A DNA stretch of 64,000 nucleotides from Diplosphaera chodatii (GCA_032358165.1 JAALGY010000044.1:186001-250000), one strand, 5' to 3'. Positions 1-12,895 are shown, counted from the stretch's first letter. Notes: generated from the letters alone by a model not told the origin. Numbers and translations are program-made.

Positions 1-1439
1 CTGCGGTAGACTGACCAGCGGCATTGACACACCATCGATACCACCAGTGAGCAGCTCTGCGATGCCGTCACTGCTGCTGCCTGCGGACAGACCAGCGATG
101 ACGGGGATGCCTGCACCGCGCTGCTGCTGCTTGGCCGCCGTGTACTCCTGTCTGCTGGCCGGACCGCCATTTTCGGGCTGCATGGCCAGAGGGACAGTCA
201 TGATGACACTGTGGTAGCTGTGAAGAGGAGGGCAACTGCAATCAGGTGCAGGTCTTGACAGTGTGGCCCCTTCACTTGACAAGCACAGCACTTCCACCTG
301 GAGCACAACAAAGTTTGCGCCGTCGTTGGCGGCGGTGGCTGCCTCGGCGGCGGTGCCCACCGTCCGGCCCACCAGCGAGGCCGCGCCGCTCATCATGCGA
401 CGCGCCACACCCGTCGGCAGCCCTGCACCATGTGGGCATCGAGGCGATGGTGCCAGACGGACCGTTACATGTGTGGCTGCCAACATAACAGCACAAACAA
501 CCAGTGAGTTCTGCAAAGTACATGTCGTCTATGACAGGCATCCAGTCAAGGTCATGGCGCGCAATTCGCAGGCATACAACACCTCTAGGCGACAACAGCA
601 CGCCATCTGCCTCAGCTGCGTCCACGATGTCCGTCCTGTCGACCACCAGCAGCGCAGCGCGGCCGCGCAGCAGCTCCTGGAGGCGGCAGGCCGCGTCGTA
701 CAGGGCGCTGCCGCCGCTGTCATCCTCGGACAGAACCACGCCGGTGGTGCCACCCGCCAGTGCCTTCATCGCAACAGCACTGTATTCAGGCAGGTTGTAC
801 TGTGCTGATGCCTGCTTGAAGGGAACCTGCTCGTGCATGGTGTGACATGCCACTCTGCAGCATGCTGTCCATAGGACGTGTGTGCTGCCGCTCGGTGGCC
901 ACAGGGCATCACCGATGAGATTGCGTCCCGGGTGGCTCCATCATCCAGCGCTTCTGAAGCTGTGAGCCCGAGCCACACAGCCGGCAGCCGCACCTTCGCC
1001 TGGCCTTTGCCTGCGGTTACAGACAGGAGCTTACCGCTGCAACAGCCACACCCTGAGCAACATCCATGCATACCGGCCAGAGGGTCCCACTGCATGTGAA
1101 CCGCATTCCGTTCATGCCGGCTTTACCCGCTGGGAAGACGCTGACGCCCGTGCTCTGCATCGATGCTGATACAGGGTTCCGGACGCAACGGCTGCTGCGA
1201 CTCGCACTCAGCCGCTGCCTTTGCAGGTGATGTGTGTGAAGCGCAGCGCCATGCCCACCAAATCCGCGGCATATGGAGAGCTGAAGCGGGATGCTGGTCA
1301 CAGACGGCAAGGTTGTGGCACACGTAAGCGTTTGTGCCGTTCTGCAGGTCACAGCCGGGCGTTTGCGCCCGTCCAAAGTGGATAGCAGTGTCAAGCTAGG
1401 TGCTGGTGATCGACACGAGCACGGCGTGCGCGTTTGCAT
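1..1439 (-). CDS. FZL: FZL-like chloroplast dynamin-related GTPase, N-terminal part (runs off the left edge)
   Basis: FZL is a dynamin-related GTPase of thylakoid and envelope membranes that shapes chloroplast and thylakoid morphology. Only its N-terminal region is here. It carries the degenerate thiamin-phosphate-synthase-like fold that precedes the GTPase. Minus-strand exons read LPAVWLGLTASEAL (near 960-1010), then GGSALYDAACRLQELL followed by ADGVLLSPRGV (590-720), then ARRMMSGAASLVGRTVG (280-400), then IPVIAGLSAGSSSDGIAEL to the edge. This is the order found in plant FZL (YEAACLLK, GVALSDEGLP, IP-x-YVT-type segment). The GTPase G motifs and membrane helices lie outside the window. The start is inferred: an ATG at 1439 opens a Ser/Thr/Arg-rich, acid-poor stretch that looks like a transit peptide. 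Splices between 850 and 1400 are unresolved. The product call is fairly sure, the start weak. Confidence 0.68.
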
Positions 1440-2152
1440 GCCGTTCAGCGGCTGGTCAGCATGCAAAGAGTCGAGCCTAGATCATCAGATGCTCAACACA
1501 GTTGCCTCGCAGCTGCAAACTTGCTCGCGGAACTGTCTCGTGAACACCGATTCGGGCCAAACCAAATCAGCACCATGCACCAGCGAACGTTGTTGCCAGC
1601 GGAACCAGTGCGCAGGAAACAGCTGATACTGTACTAACACATCTGTTCGCGCATGTAGCAGTGCGCTTTGCATGCGTGCACTTGACAAGATCTCAAGGAG
1701 ATGAGACTGCCTTTTGCATGCACAGGCCCCCTCCGATACTGGCCAACAGAGTACAAGCTACACTTGCGGCATGGTTGATATGCTGCATTTGTGACAACAC
1801 GACATAGTGTGCAGCTGACCTGCCTCAATGGTGTGAGCAGCAGGTCGGGCAACATGACCGTCAGCACCTTAGTTCAGGCACCGGCTGTATGTGTCAACAC
1901 GTAGCAGCCGTGCAGACCTTCAAACTGTGACGAATCGGCAAAGCACCGACTGTTAACTACGACACGGAGGTGAGCCACTGTTGTTTCGCTCAGCATGCCA
2001 TGATACGTGTTGGACATGTCAGGAAGAGTGCGCTGCATGGGCAATGGTGCACGACAGGCATTGTGTATGTGAGTGTGTGTGCTCACCAGCACTGTAATGA
2101 CGCAGATGCGCAAAGTTGATCATCGCTCGCAACGACCGGCCAGCCTGCAATC
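1440..2152. promoter_or_regulatory. divergent intergenic region between the FZL-like gene and the Gln-rich gene
   Basis: About 0.7 kb without a convincing gene lies between two divergently pointing starts. It should contain both promoters and 5' UTRs. Open frames here are short and have no compositional or family support. I see no clear TATA box or other recognisable element. Confidence 0.45.
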
Positions 2153-5100
2153 ATGAGCAGTGCCTGGGGCGGTGAGCATGGCGTGGAAGGCATAGATTGG
2201 CCTCGAGACCTGGCACAGCAGCAGAAGCAGATGCGACACACGGTGCAGCATTCCGCTGGCGACCATGTCATCACAACTGCCCAACCTGTGCCGGACCAGC
2301 GGCAGCACCAGCAGCAGCAGTCGCAGCACCAGCGGTTGCAGCGGTTGCTGGCGCTGCACCAGCAGGGGCGCCTGCCGCCAGCCGATGCCGGGCTCCTGCA
2401 GCTGCTGCTGCACCAGCAGGCAGCGCAGCAGGGCCGTCTCACCACGGCCGGGGTGCAGCAGCTGCAGGCGCTCGAGCAGCAGGAGGCGGCCGAGCAGCAG
2501 GCACAGCAGCAGCGAGCTCAGCAACAGGCCCAGCAGCAGCAGGTGCAGCAGCAGCTTCAGCATCAGCAGCAAGCTCAGCAGCAGGCACAGATGCGCACGC
2601 GGCAGCAGCAGCGCCGAGGCATGCCTGCTGCTTCAGCAGCCGCGCCCGCAGCCACATCAGCAGTCACAGCGGCTGGCACTTCTCAGGGCGGTGCACAACG
2701 GCTGAACGACTCAATGGGCGTGATGGAATCCCTGGTTTCGCAGCTTGCAAACGCCAACCCAGCGCCAAAGGATCTGGCGATCGTCAAGCCCCGCCAGGTG
2801 CCAAATCTGCTTGACAGCACCCTGGAACACCACTGCACTTGGACGCCTGGAAAGAACACGAAGACCGGAATGTGACTTTTTACACGGGCACTGTTCGTGA
2901 CGCAAGCCTGCAGTCGAGTAGCACTAGAGTAGGCGCAGGCAGCCAACCAGAGCACTGCAGCGGACGTGCACGCGAGTCGGAAAGTCGTGCTGACGCACGG
3001 TTACGTGATTCGCGTTCTATTCTTAGGTTGTAAGGCCGCGAGCGGGCGACTTGCTCGTTACATTCCGGTCTTAAACAGTCTTGCACTGAGCCACCCTGGT
3101 GAGGTTCGGGCGGCGTGAAACGCTGTCTGTTCAGGATTGGCATAGCACAGGAAGACACAGAGCGTGTTCCGTGCAAGTGCGTGACGGCAAGTTTCACTTC
3201 ATTCGCAGTTGCTGCAGCGTATGGAGCAGCTGCGGAGGCGGCGGGCCGAGGCGGTGGAGCACACCATGCGCCGCCAGACGCAGCTGGAGCGCGAGTTCTT
3301 CGCGCACAAGCTCGCCATCCAGGACGCGCTGCAGAAGGAGCTGGCGGAGCTCGAGGACGAGGTGCACATTGCTGCAAGTCGTCCAGGGGCCCAAGACTAC
3401 TGTCTGCATGCACAATGGGAAGGCCTGCATGCCCGGCCGTCTCGTGGAGGATTAGCCAAGTCGGACTTGACTGCAAAATGTGCCAATTGAACTTTGTGCT
3501 GCACCCCGCAATGCGTTGCGCTTTGACTGCACCCTGTGCGACCTGCTCTGCGCTTGTTGCATGCAGTCTCGCAAGGCTGAGGCACAGCTGGAGTGGCACG
3601 CCAAGAATGGTTTGTCCCGTCCCCCATCTGCAGTGTTGAGTCTTGACAACGTTTGACCACTCAACAAAACTCAGCTGCTCCAACATTCTGGTCATGGTGT
3701 TATATGTTCTCATCGACAGGTGCCATTGCACTGATGGCAACGGGCGGCGCTGCTGTTGCATCGGCCGTGGTCGAAGCCGCATCAGCAGCGCCACCTGCGC
3801 TTGCCGCACCATCGGGTGATGCTGCTGTGGCACAGCCCGAGCCAGCACACACGCTCGCCATACACGCTGCTGGTAGGCAATGCTGATGGGTTGATGTTTC
3901 TGTCGAGTCACGCACGCGAGACACTTGCTCTTACAATGCACACCTCGCACCCCCTCGTAAACCCCATGTGGTCCATACGCCAGTGGTAGTAGCCTGCTGT
4001 CGACCGCGCAGGGGACGCGCTGCCCGCAGATCAGCTGGTGTCCCCGCCCGTGTATGCGCCGCACCTAGCGGCTGTGGGGTCGGCGCACCTCGCCTCGGCG
4101 ACGCCGCCCCCAAGTGCAGCCGCCAACCTGCACACGGCGGCGACCCCTGCGGCGAGCTCGCCAGCGTCAGTGGGCCTGGCAGCGGCCTCAGACACCATGG
4201 GTGCAGCCAATGCTGCTGTGGCGGCAGCAGCTGGTGCCGCTCCTGTGGGATCACCACTGCGGCCAGCCGCGCAGGCGCCGCCGTCAGAGCCTCCAGCGGT
4301 GCAGTCGCCAGGGTTGCCCCCCCGCCCGCCGCCCATGGCCAGGCGCCAGCGCAGCGGCCCCGTGGCCCGGTCAGACGACAGCCTGACTGTACGCCCTGTA
4401 GCGCCGCCGCAGTTCACCACAAAGGCTGCTGAACATGCAGACGCTACGATTGCGCCCATCATGCATCAGCAGCCGCAGCAGCAGCCAACAGAACCTCCAG
4501 ATGCAGCAGTTCTGGCAGCCGGACGAGGGCTACAGCAGCGGCGGCAGGCTGCTGCAGGCCCAGCTGCAGACGGGCACCATGCAGCCGCTGGCCTGGGTGC
4601 CCTGGAGTCCCGCAGCAAGCGGATGGACCTGCTGGCCTCGGCGGCAGTGTCACAGCCCTTCTCCACGCCGCAGCAGCCGCCGCGGCCCAGCCAGCCGACG
4701 GCCATGTCGTCGGCTGGTGCCGCCGCGGCGCTGCTGTCCCTGCATCCGGGCCCAGGCGCCAAGGGTGCCGCAGCCGACGAGCAGCCGTCAGCGGCACATG
4801 GTCCAGCAGCTGCACATCTGCCGGCATCGCCGACAGGTGCCGGTGCATCAGACGTCAGAGTGGCAGGTAGCTATGCAGCTGCAGGCCCTGCAGCAGAAGC
4901 GCAGGACAGGACAGCACGCAGCCTACTGCCAGCCACGGGTGCCCCTGCTGCCCCTGCAGCGGCAGGCAGCCCGGCTGAAGAGCGCTCGGATCCCATGGTC
5001 GTCGACCTGGATGCTGACAGCGGCGCAACAGCTCCATCCGCAGACCAGAGCGGCAGCTGGCGCGTGGGCGATGAGGATGCAATGGCGGTGGATCTGGAGG

Positions 5101-8100
5101 ATGCGTCCAACCCCGCAGGGGAAGCTCGCAGCGGCGACCATAGCGGTCAAGGCTCTGGCAGCAGGAAGCGCAAAGCAGCTGGCAGCGACGCTGTCGGCAC
5201 ACCACAGCATGCCGAGACCCTTCTGGCTGAAAACCAGCCCAGCGGTGGATGCGGTGCTCACCAGCCGGAGCCACCAGCAGCAGAGAGCCGGCAGCCGACT
5301 GCTGCACAGTGGACGGCAGTTGCCACAACCTGGCATCTGTTGCCTGGCAGGGACAAGCCGACACGGGTGAAGGATGTGAACACAGTTGCCCGGGAGGCAG
5401 ATGACCAGGTGCATCTAGAACCTCAAATTGCATGTGCAGGCTACCGACTGTGATGAGTGCATGAGAAGTGGCTCGACTCGTTTCCGAGAAGGACTGTTCG
5501 CACCAGCTGCAACATGATAAGTCATAATTGCACACACCCTTCTGATGCTTTGAACGAGCACATCCACGCTGTGTTGTCCAGGACCTTGCGGCAAGTATCA
5601 AGCGGCGGGCAGACGCTCGGCAGCAGCTGGCAGTGCAGCCTGATATGCCACCGGTTACAGCAGGTAGGACTTGTGTTCAGGCGACACACAGCGCTGACTG
5701 CATTGATAGGTGCACTCAGGTTCTCATATCTTGTCATCAACTTCCCGTCTGCTTACCGCTTGCCGCTGGTGTGCATCGCTGACTTACAATGCCAAATTCC
5801 TGATGTTTCATGCCTTACTTGCTGTACCAAATACTGCACCAGGTGCAGTTGGCGGTGGGCAGGCGGTGCAACCGTCTCAGCAGGACGGTTGCGCGGCAAC
5901 GCCTGAAGCGCCAGCAAGCCAGCTCGTACATGGCAGCACAGCTGGATTGCCCCGGACTGCCAAGGGGCGACCTGCGTCAAGACGCAGCCCTGCAGTGGGC
6001 GTGCCCAGCATGCCAAGTCGCAGCCCCAGTGCAAGCGGCGGCAGCACAGCGCCAGATGCACCTGCCAATATTCTGGCAGAAGGCAGCAGGAAGCGTCGCA
6101 GGCCGCGGGGCAGTCCGCTGGCAGCCGGTGCACAGTCTGGCAACGAAGCAGGCATTGCGCCCCGCAAAAGCAGACGCCTTGGGGTCAAAAGGCTCTCGGA
6201 ACTGGCACGCACTGCTGCAGCTGCGGAGCCCAGGTGCAGCGAGCAGCCTGCTAGTGGCTTGCAATTGCAGAATGACACCCGCCAAAGCAGCCATGGGCAG
6301 TCCCCTGAGAATGCAGCCGCGCAAGTCAGCAAGCCGCAGGGCACAGCAGCTGACGCCAGCCCAGGGCTGGACGCATCCAGCCCCCACGTGAGACGGGCTG
6401 CCGCAGCGCAGGCGGCGGCTGTGACGCAGGCCATGCTGCAGCCGCTCAAGCCCGCAGCAAAGCCAGCCGCGAAGCCTGGTGCCAAGCCTGGCCACGTTGG
6501 TACGGCAAGCAAAAGGTCGCCGAGCGTCAAGCCGACAGCAGATGGCGCTGCAGCCCAGCTGGCAACGCCAGCAACAGCGGCCGAGGCGCCGGACGCTGTC
6601 CAGGGTGCGGCTGCGCCCGCCGCAGGTGGCGCTGCGGGCACGGACCCGGCAGCAACAGACAGCAAGCCGGGCGACTCCTTCTACGTCTTCCGGCTGCCTC
6701 GGGTCCGCCCCAGGGGTGCGCAGTTGCCATTGCAATACTTGCCTTTCAACCCGAGAAGAAGTTGCATTCCTCCCTCCAGTCTTACAGCGATGCTCTTGGT
6801 ACCCAAGCTGCAAGCCGCGCACACTTTGTTGGTGCGTCTTGAGTGCAGCTGGCGGGCGGTGTTTCCCGGCCGTCATCTTCACAGCGGCTGGCCTCGAGCC
6901 ACTGCAGGGAACTGCACCAATGCCCGCATCCGAGGCACCGGGCGACGACGCGGCTGCCATTGCCGCCAAGGCTGCTGCAGCGGGGTCGGTGCAGCCCGGC
7001 GGCAGGCCGCTGCAGCAGATGCACACCAATCTGCCCGACCTGAAGTGGCACCTCAACCGGCAGGCGATAATCAGCAGGTGTTGTCTGCTGCACCGTTGAA
7101 ATGCCGATCCAGGGAGCAAAGTGCATGCAGTCAGATTGCAACCTCCCACACTCCAAGCTGAGTCGCATCAGAGTTGGATGTGGCACACAGTGTGTCAGCC
7201 GCCGCACCTTGCAGGGCATGGAACGACAAGGACAATGTGTCGAGACTCATCCCCAAGTCCTGGAGCGAGGCCCTGGCGCACCCCACGCTGCGCAGCCTCA
7301 CGCTGCGCTCCAGTCGCCGGTGAGCAGTCATGTGCCATGTATACACAGAACTCCGTATCTGCAGCCCCTCTGTTGCCACTTGGGTGCGGCTCATATCACA
7401 TGTAGTCACTGGGTCACTGCACGTGCATTCAGTGGTGCACTGCGGGCCACAACCTCCTGTCCTGGACCACGTTGCCCATGCTGCTGCAGGTACAGCGTGC
7501 GCAGCATCGTCGGGCTGCGCGGAGGCGCCGGCCCCGCGTGGCTGCTGCACACCCTGCTGGCGGAGTTTGGCGTCGACCGCAAGGTGGCCGGCGTCAGGCG
7601 GGCCGCCCCCCGGCGGCAGTGGCTGCCTGCATGGCGCGCTGCTCGGCCGCAGCAGCACCCACCCCTGCAGGCGTCAGAGCAGCCGCCTCAGCAGCCCGAG
7701 CTGCAGCCGCCTCAGCAGCAGCAGCAGCCGGCGCAGGGCGCAGCCGCCCCACCGGATGGCAGGTGGTCAGCGGCTGCCACAGCTACCTGACCTCCAGACG
7801 ACATCCCTGCCATGCTGACTGTTGTCGTGGCCCTGCAAAATATGTTCGTGATGTGGCTGATATGCAACAAACGGTGCTAACAGTCTCCTCTCCTGACATC
7901 TGCAGCCAGCAGCGCCCGTCAGAGCAGGAGCGCAGCAAACAAAGCCCAGACAACTGTGAAGCCAGCTTCGTGCAGCAGGATGACGAGGATGCACCGGCTC
8001 CACATCAGCCAGACGCCGATGATGCAGCCCCTGCTGAAGCTGCAGCAGCCGTTCCTGCTGACGTGTCAGCAGGCATTTCGCACCCGGCGCCTGATGCGCC

Positions 8101-9235
8101 TGCTGCAGCCACTGCAGATGGGGAGCGTGCCGCTGCACAGCCTGACTTGGCAGGCGCTGCAGCAGAGCATGGCGTGCAGCCACCACAGCAGGCTCCAGTT
8201 CCTAAGGCAATGACAGCCTCAGCGGACACAGCGGCTGCGGACGGCTTCGCAGCTCCAGATCGGCATCTGCTGCCACTGCCCAAGCTCTCGAATGCCAGCA
8301 GGCCAGCGCTGCCAGATGCCGCAGCTGCCAGCCAGCCGCTGGTGGCATCGAGCTCGGCCCAAGCTGAGGACGACATTGCTGATGTGCCCTCAGTCACGCC
8401 CAGCGAGGAGCAGCAGCAGCAGCAGCAGCTGCAGCAGCAGGGTGCTGATGCAGCGCCCGAGCACGCGGCAGTGGCAGACGTCCACCAGGATGCCATAGCC
8501 ACAGAAGCGGAACACGAGCAGCAGCTGCCCGAGGCTGCTGGAGAACTGCTGTTGCCGCTGACCGCTGCGGAGCCCAGCAGCCCGGATGCAAACAGTGTCA
8601 TTGACGATAGCGCGGTGGCTGTGGCCACTGCAGCGACGCTTGCTGCTGTGGTGGATGCCGTGGCAGAGGCTGCGCAGCCAGCACATCCTGGTGCGGGGTC
8701 CACAGCGGTGGCTGTGGCCACTGCAGCGGCGCTTGCTGCTGTCGTGGACGCAGTGGCAGAGGCTGTGCAGCCACCACACACAGCTGCAGTGTCCACATGT
8801 GACGACGCTGGAGGCCAGCCTGGCTTGCCACCCGCAGAAGCAGCTGCAGGACAGCAGCTGGACAGCGGACAGCCTGCACAGGCACCGGCAGAGCCCACGC
8901 AGCAGGCGAACAGCGTTGCAGCAGAGCCAGCAGCCAGCCTGCAGCCCAGTGAGACAGCGGCGGAACCTGTGGCAGAGCTGTCGGTGCTTGCAGCCGTGCA
9001 GGCGGATGTAGCTGCAGGGTCGAACAGCAACGGCACCGCAGGGCCTCTGGAGCATCTGCAAGATCATGTGGCAGCAGGCGTCCATCCACAAGTGCCGCCG
9101 CTGGATGCCGTCGTAGAAACTGCCGCTACCCCCGCAACCGGCAAGGGTGATGCGCCTGTGGCCGTGCAGAGCAAGGAGGTGGCAGTGGTCCATCCCAGCA
9201 AGGCGCTGATCCCCTGGCCGCAGCAGCAGTACTGA
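2153..9235 (+). CDS. large Gln/Ala-rich protein of unknown function, possibly nuclear
   Basis: I do not recognise this family. The ATG at 2153 opens a Gln-rich exon (to about 2860) with long poly-Q and QQ-A/Q runs. A heptad-like coiled coil follows (about 3219-3369: RMEQLRRRRAEAVEHTMRRQ). Next come Ala/Pro-rich stretches (4020-5440) and a basic segment with NLS-like clusters (SRKRRRPRG and RKSRRLGVKRL, 6085-6200). A conserved-looking, non-repetitive block lies across three short exons (about 6650-7640): DSFYVFRLPR, DLKWHLNRQAIISRAWNDKD, LIPKSWSEALAHPTLRSL, VRSIVGLRGGAGPAWLL. The joins at 7078/7216 and 7321/7490 keep phase. The join at about 7758 to 7906 also keeps frame, linking this block to an acidic Ala-rich tail ending at TGA 9233-9235. 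That tail contains a 31-residue tandem duplication. A transcription or chromatin co-factor is only a guess from composition. Splitting into two genes between 5450 and 5830 cannot be excluded. Confidence 0.55.
2289..2606 (+). repeat. CAG/CTG-rich interrupted trinucleotide tract coding poly-Gln
   Basis: A long run of CAG codons, interrupted by CTG, GCG and CAC, encodes the Gln-rich N-terminus of the large unknown protein. It is in frame with the ATG at 2153. A shorter pure tract lies at about 8407-8441 in the same gene. Such tracts are prone to length variation between strains. Confidence 0.8.
8612..8797 (+). repeat. 93-bp in-frame tandem duplication (two copies)
   Basis: Copies at 8612-8704 and 8705-8797 both begin GCGGTGGCTGTGGCCACTGC. 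They encode two near-identical 31-residue units (AVAVATAATLAAVVDAVAEA and AVAVATAAALAAVVDAVAEA, followed by diverged tails). The two copies differ by a handful of mostly silent or conservative changes. Each predicts an amphipathic Ala/Val helix. Confidence 0.88.
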
Positions 9236-9885
9236 TTCATGGTGACAGCCGGGTCTGGAGCTGCTCATACTTGCCTGTCCAGTACAAATACATCCCGATG
9301 GAGAGCGTTCGTGTTTCAAGTTGTGTTCAGGAACCTTCTGTCTTGCTGTACGAACGATGTGATTTGCTACATGCTTTGGTACAGCTGATCAGGTTTGCAT
9401 CTTCAGCGGTTATGAGTGTTTACAAGTGCCTTGTCTCTTTCAGTCGGTGTGCCATGCCAGATACTATCTATCAGTCAGTGCGTCAGGCAGAAAGGGCCAT
9501 GCTATTCAGCGCAGGACACCGACCAACTGACTCGAGGGCAAGATGTGCAAGGTGTTGCCTGAAGCTGGTGTGGGCCACAGCTTGCCCACTCCGTTGTGTG
9601 ACGTCCCTGATACATGCAAGGTGCCGGGGTGTGACCCACCCCTCGTCAGCTGTCTCCCTGCCAACAAGGGTGCCAATCTTAATTGCCGTAGCTTGCATTT
9701 TCGTCTGCTCACCCACCAATGCTCCAACTGCAATGCACACTCCGCCAAAGATTTGCCTGCCAGGGTTTAAGGTGTTGCTAGTACAACTGCCGGTGCTCAC
9801 CTCCAGCATGGTGTGCCTCTGCAGCTGCAGCAAGCTGAAACGCTGATTCGCGCCGGCAATGGTGGTCATCGGCTGCACCAGAGGC
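9236..9885. other. convergent intergenic region (two 3' ends)
   Basis: This lies between the stop of the Gln-rich gene and the stop of the methyltransferase gene, so it should be 3' UTR and terminator for both. Open frames on either strand have no coding signature. I see nothing else here. Confidence 0.5.
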
Positions 9886-12800
9886 CTACTTCCATGCCAG
9901 CGTCGCCGCACGCTCGTTAAACTTCTCAGGCGTCAGCTTTGGCAGGACGGTGTACCTGCAGCGATGAGACGACGACTCAACGTTGGGTCAGGCTCACCGT
10001 GCAGGTCAAGCCTGCTCGGCAGCCACTGTGCACAGCGACATGGCGCGGTATGACCTGGCTTGAGTGAAACTCTGGTTGGCATGAACCCTTACCGCAAGAG
10101 GCGGGTGTCCACGCCGCCAATAGTGATGGGGTGCTTCCAGTCAGCCTGCATGTGCCCAACGTAGCTATAATCAGATTTTGTGAAAGGATACATACTCTCA
10201 CGGAAGCAGCCCCCAGCAGAGCAAGTTGATGCGATTGCAATGGTCCGAGGCGGAATGTTCCGAATCAATTTCCTGGCACCTTCATGCGCAGGTGGCGGGT
10301 AACCTGCTTGCTGCCCGCCCCGCTGAGCACATACACCGGCGTCTCGTTGCACTCGGCCTGCAGTCGCAGAGCCCTCCGTGTGGCACTGCCAGTAGCCCTG
10401 ATGCTCATGGTCTGTGACTTCCTATTGGCGGTCGTGCGCATGCCAAGGTTTGAGTCTGCTTGATTGCAACCTCATCTGCACTGACCTTGCAGAATGCCGC
10501 CAGATCCTGCCAGGATTCCTCCAGGTCAACTTCTGCCTGGATGTGCATCATACCGGCTGTTTGTTCGACGTGCATCATCAACGGAGGAATTGCAACGTTG
10601 TGCAGTCGGACTGATGCACCCCTCGCTTGTGCAACAAGCTGCTGGATGGGGGATGGGGCGTAGTGTGCAGCATTGACCAAAAAGTCATCTTCAAGCACGC
10701 AGGGGCTGTACAACATGCACCTGGGCATCGCCACCCAGCAGCCGCTGGCCCCATGGGGGGTTGGTCACAGTAAGCGATGGCCGCTGTGGCAGCTGCCAGG
10801 AGCCAGCGCTGCCCAGCCGCAGGCCCAGATTCCCCAGCACCCCCGCCGCCTCCGCATCCCTGCGAGCGGCAGTGTGGCTCCTTGAGGTGGACCCCGCAGG
10901 CTGACGACAGCTGCATGTCAGCCTGGTATGCTGCAAAATTCTTGGCCTGACTCGTGACAACCCTGCAAGCCCGCAAAAGGTGTGCACGACTCAATCAACA
11001 CCAGCCCAGCAGTCCCACCTGGCAGCAAGCGAGAGGGCGCCCTCGTGGGCGTCTGTCCCCAGGGCTGATCCGCTCCAGGGCCGCCGCTCCAGGGCCGCCT
11101 GCGCTGTGGTCGCGCCCCAGGCGCGCGCGTCGAAGTCCGGCCACTGCTGGAAGGGCCACGCGCTGCGGGACAGCCCCGGCGCCGCGTTCGCCGCCATCAG
11201 GGCCGCCTCGATGAGGAGGGTGCCCGACCCACACATAGGGTCGACCAGCACCGCGTCTGCAGGGGCCAGGAGACAGCGCACACATCAGTGTGTGTGGCGA
11301 CACGCATCCCACAGGCATGCAGACACCAACCTGATGTCCTCTGAAGCTGCACAGGCGATGGCGGCGGCCAGATCAGATCCATTGTGGTACGTCAAGCGCA
11401 CCTGGATTCTGCTCGGCGACCGCCGGCCAGCCGGCGAGCATCAGGATGCCGGCGGCGGCGGCCTCGTTCAGGCTGGCCCGGTGCATTGCTTGCCGGTAGC
11501 CGCGGTGGTGCAGCGACTCGCCGCTCATGTCGCGGTAGATGAGCATCTCGTCCTGTGGGTTGTGCGTGTGTATCTTGCAGTGAAGCCAGGCAGAGCAGCG
11601 AGCTGGCTTGTGAACCTCGCAATGGCATCCAAGCTGCGGCAAATGCATGACAGCAGGACGGCAGCAGCCTCAGGAGCGACAGCGTGATCGTCACCTGAAA
11701 GCAGCTGACAAAGAGCGGCAGCTCAGCATAGCCGTCTGGCGGCAGCGGCTTGGGGCGCCCCGCATCACGCAGTGCATCGCATATGGCATCCTTGACTCGG
11801 GTGCGCACCAGCATTTCCGACGGCACATCTGCAGCGGGTGGTCGTGAGGGTCGGTCGTGGACCAGCTGAGCTGGAGGAGTCCTGAAACATCGATCTGTTT
11901 GCCACGGTCAACGCCGTGGTACACACGCGCAGTCAAGCTCTGCTGCAGCTGCGGCCGTTTATGATGCACCTGTGCAGCTGCCGATGCGAGCATCGACGCT
12001 GAAGCTCTGGCCCGGCTGCAGCAGCGCGGTCCAGTCGACGGCCTGCCGTGTCGCACGGTACAGCTCCTGCATAGGACACACAGCACACTGCATGAGGTCG
12101 AGCATGGCTACCTGTTGTGTCCAGAATGCTCACTATGGTGCTACGCCGAGTGTCTATCAGCAGCAACACGCTGCACATGCTGGAACAGTAGGCTCATACC
12201 TCGCCACCGGGCCGGTCAGGGCTGAGACTGTCCTGGGCGACCAGCTGCAGCACTCGCACCGCGGCCCGCAGCCACAGGTTGGCCCGATAACCAAGCGCAA
12301 TCCCGGGTCCCCTGCAGCAAGGGTTGCATGCTGAGTAATCAGCAGGCAGCCTTGACGTCCTGGGTATAGGATACATAGACAGCAGCATCCATTTGAATCA
12401 CTGCGGCCTCTCACGCGACAAAGAGCAACGCGGGGACGATGAACACTAAGGTGCCCTCGTGACGCAGTGCTCTCACCAGAAGTACACGCCGGCCTTGCCA
12501 GCATTGGCACCGGCCGCGCCGATCTGTGGGGATAGCAGCTCGTTCACCACCATCTCCTCTAGTCCAGGGTGGCATGTCGCGAAGTAGCGCTCCATCTGGG
12601 GCAGGCGGCCGTCGCTGTGCCGCTGCTGCTGCTGCTGCCGCGGGGGCTGCCGTGCCGCCGCATGGGCAGCACTGCGTGACCGCTGCTGGCTGCGTTGGCT
12701 GCCCGGCCGCTTCTGTGAGGTGCTGCTAGATTTAAAGTCGCGCAGGCTGATCAGCCGCTGCGCAGTCGCGGCCTGGAAGCCGACATGTGATGGCAGGCTG

Positions 12801-12895
12801 CCGCGGGACGGCGCATGCTGCAGCATGCACCTGCACGGAAAGACGGCCGCTGGCGCAGATCGCAAGCCAAGGATGCTCACCAAGAGCGCTCGCAT
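9886..12895 (-). CDS. THUMP-domain RlmL-type rRNA (guanine-N2-)-methyltransferase, probably organellar
   Basis: This SAM-dependent enzyme resembles the RlmL half of bacterial RlmKL, which methylates a 23S rRNA guanine. In protein order the exons give [20 protein letters not shown] (start of the THUMP region), [47 protein letters not shown], the loop [18 protein letters not shown] motif [14 protein letters not shown] (about 11180-11240), the catalytic NPPWG motif (about 10760), [20 protein letters not shown], and the end [18 protein letters not shown] up to TAG 9886-9888. This matches the full RlmL architecture. The ATG at 12895 starts a basic, Ser/Ala-rich leader that fits an organelle transit peptide, followed by an inserted Gln/Arg-rich linker. 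There are about nine exons. The final join (TTGCG^G TAC) keeps frame. Plastid or mitochondrial rRNA is the likely substrate (inference). Confidence 0.85.

Noticed and set aside
272..853. Long minus-strand frame read straight through as one 193-residue protein
   Set aside because: Only its first half follows the FZL pattern. The part after about residue 120 is intron and wrong frame; the FZL sequence resumes in another frame near 400.
2880..4064. 394-residue minus-strand open frame
   Set aside because: It overlaps plus-strand exons with better signals. Its composition (Arg/Pro/Cys/His) is typical of antisense GC-rich frames, with no recognisable motif.
8005..9036. 343-residue minus-strand frame, Ala/Ser/Cys-rich
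   Set aside because: It is the antisense shadow of the CAG/GCN-rich coding strand of the Gln-rich gene. It has no splice signals or domain of its own.
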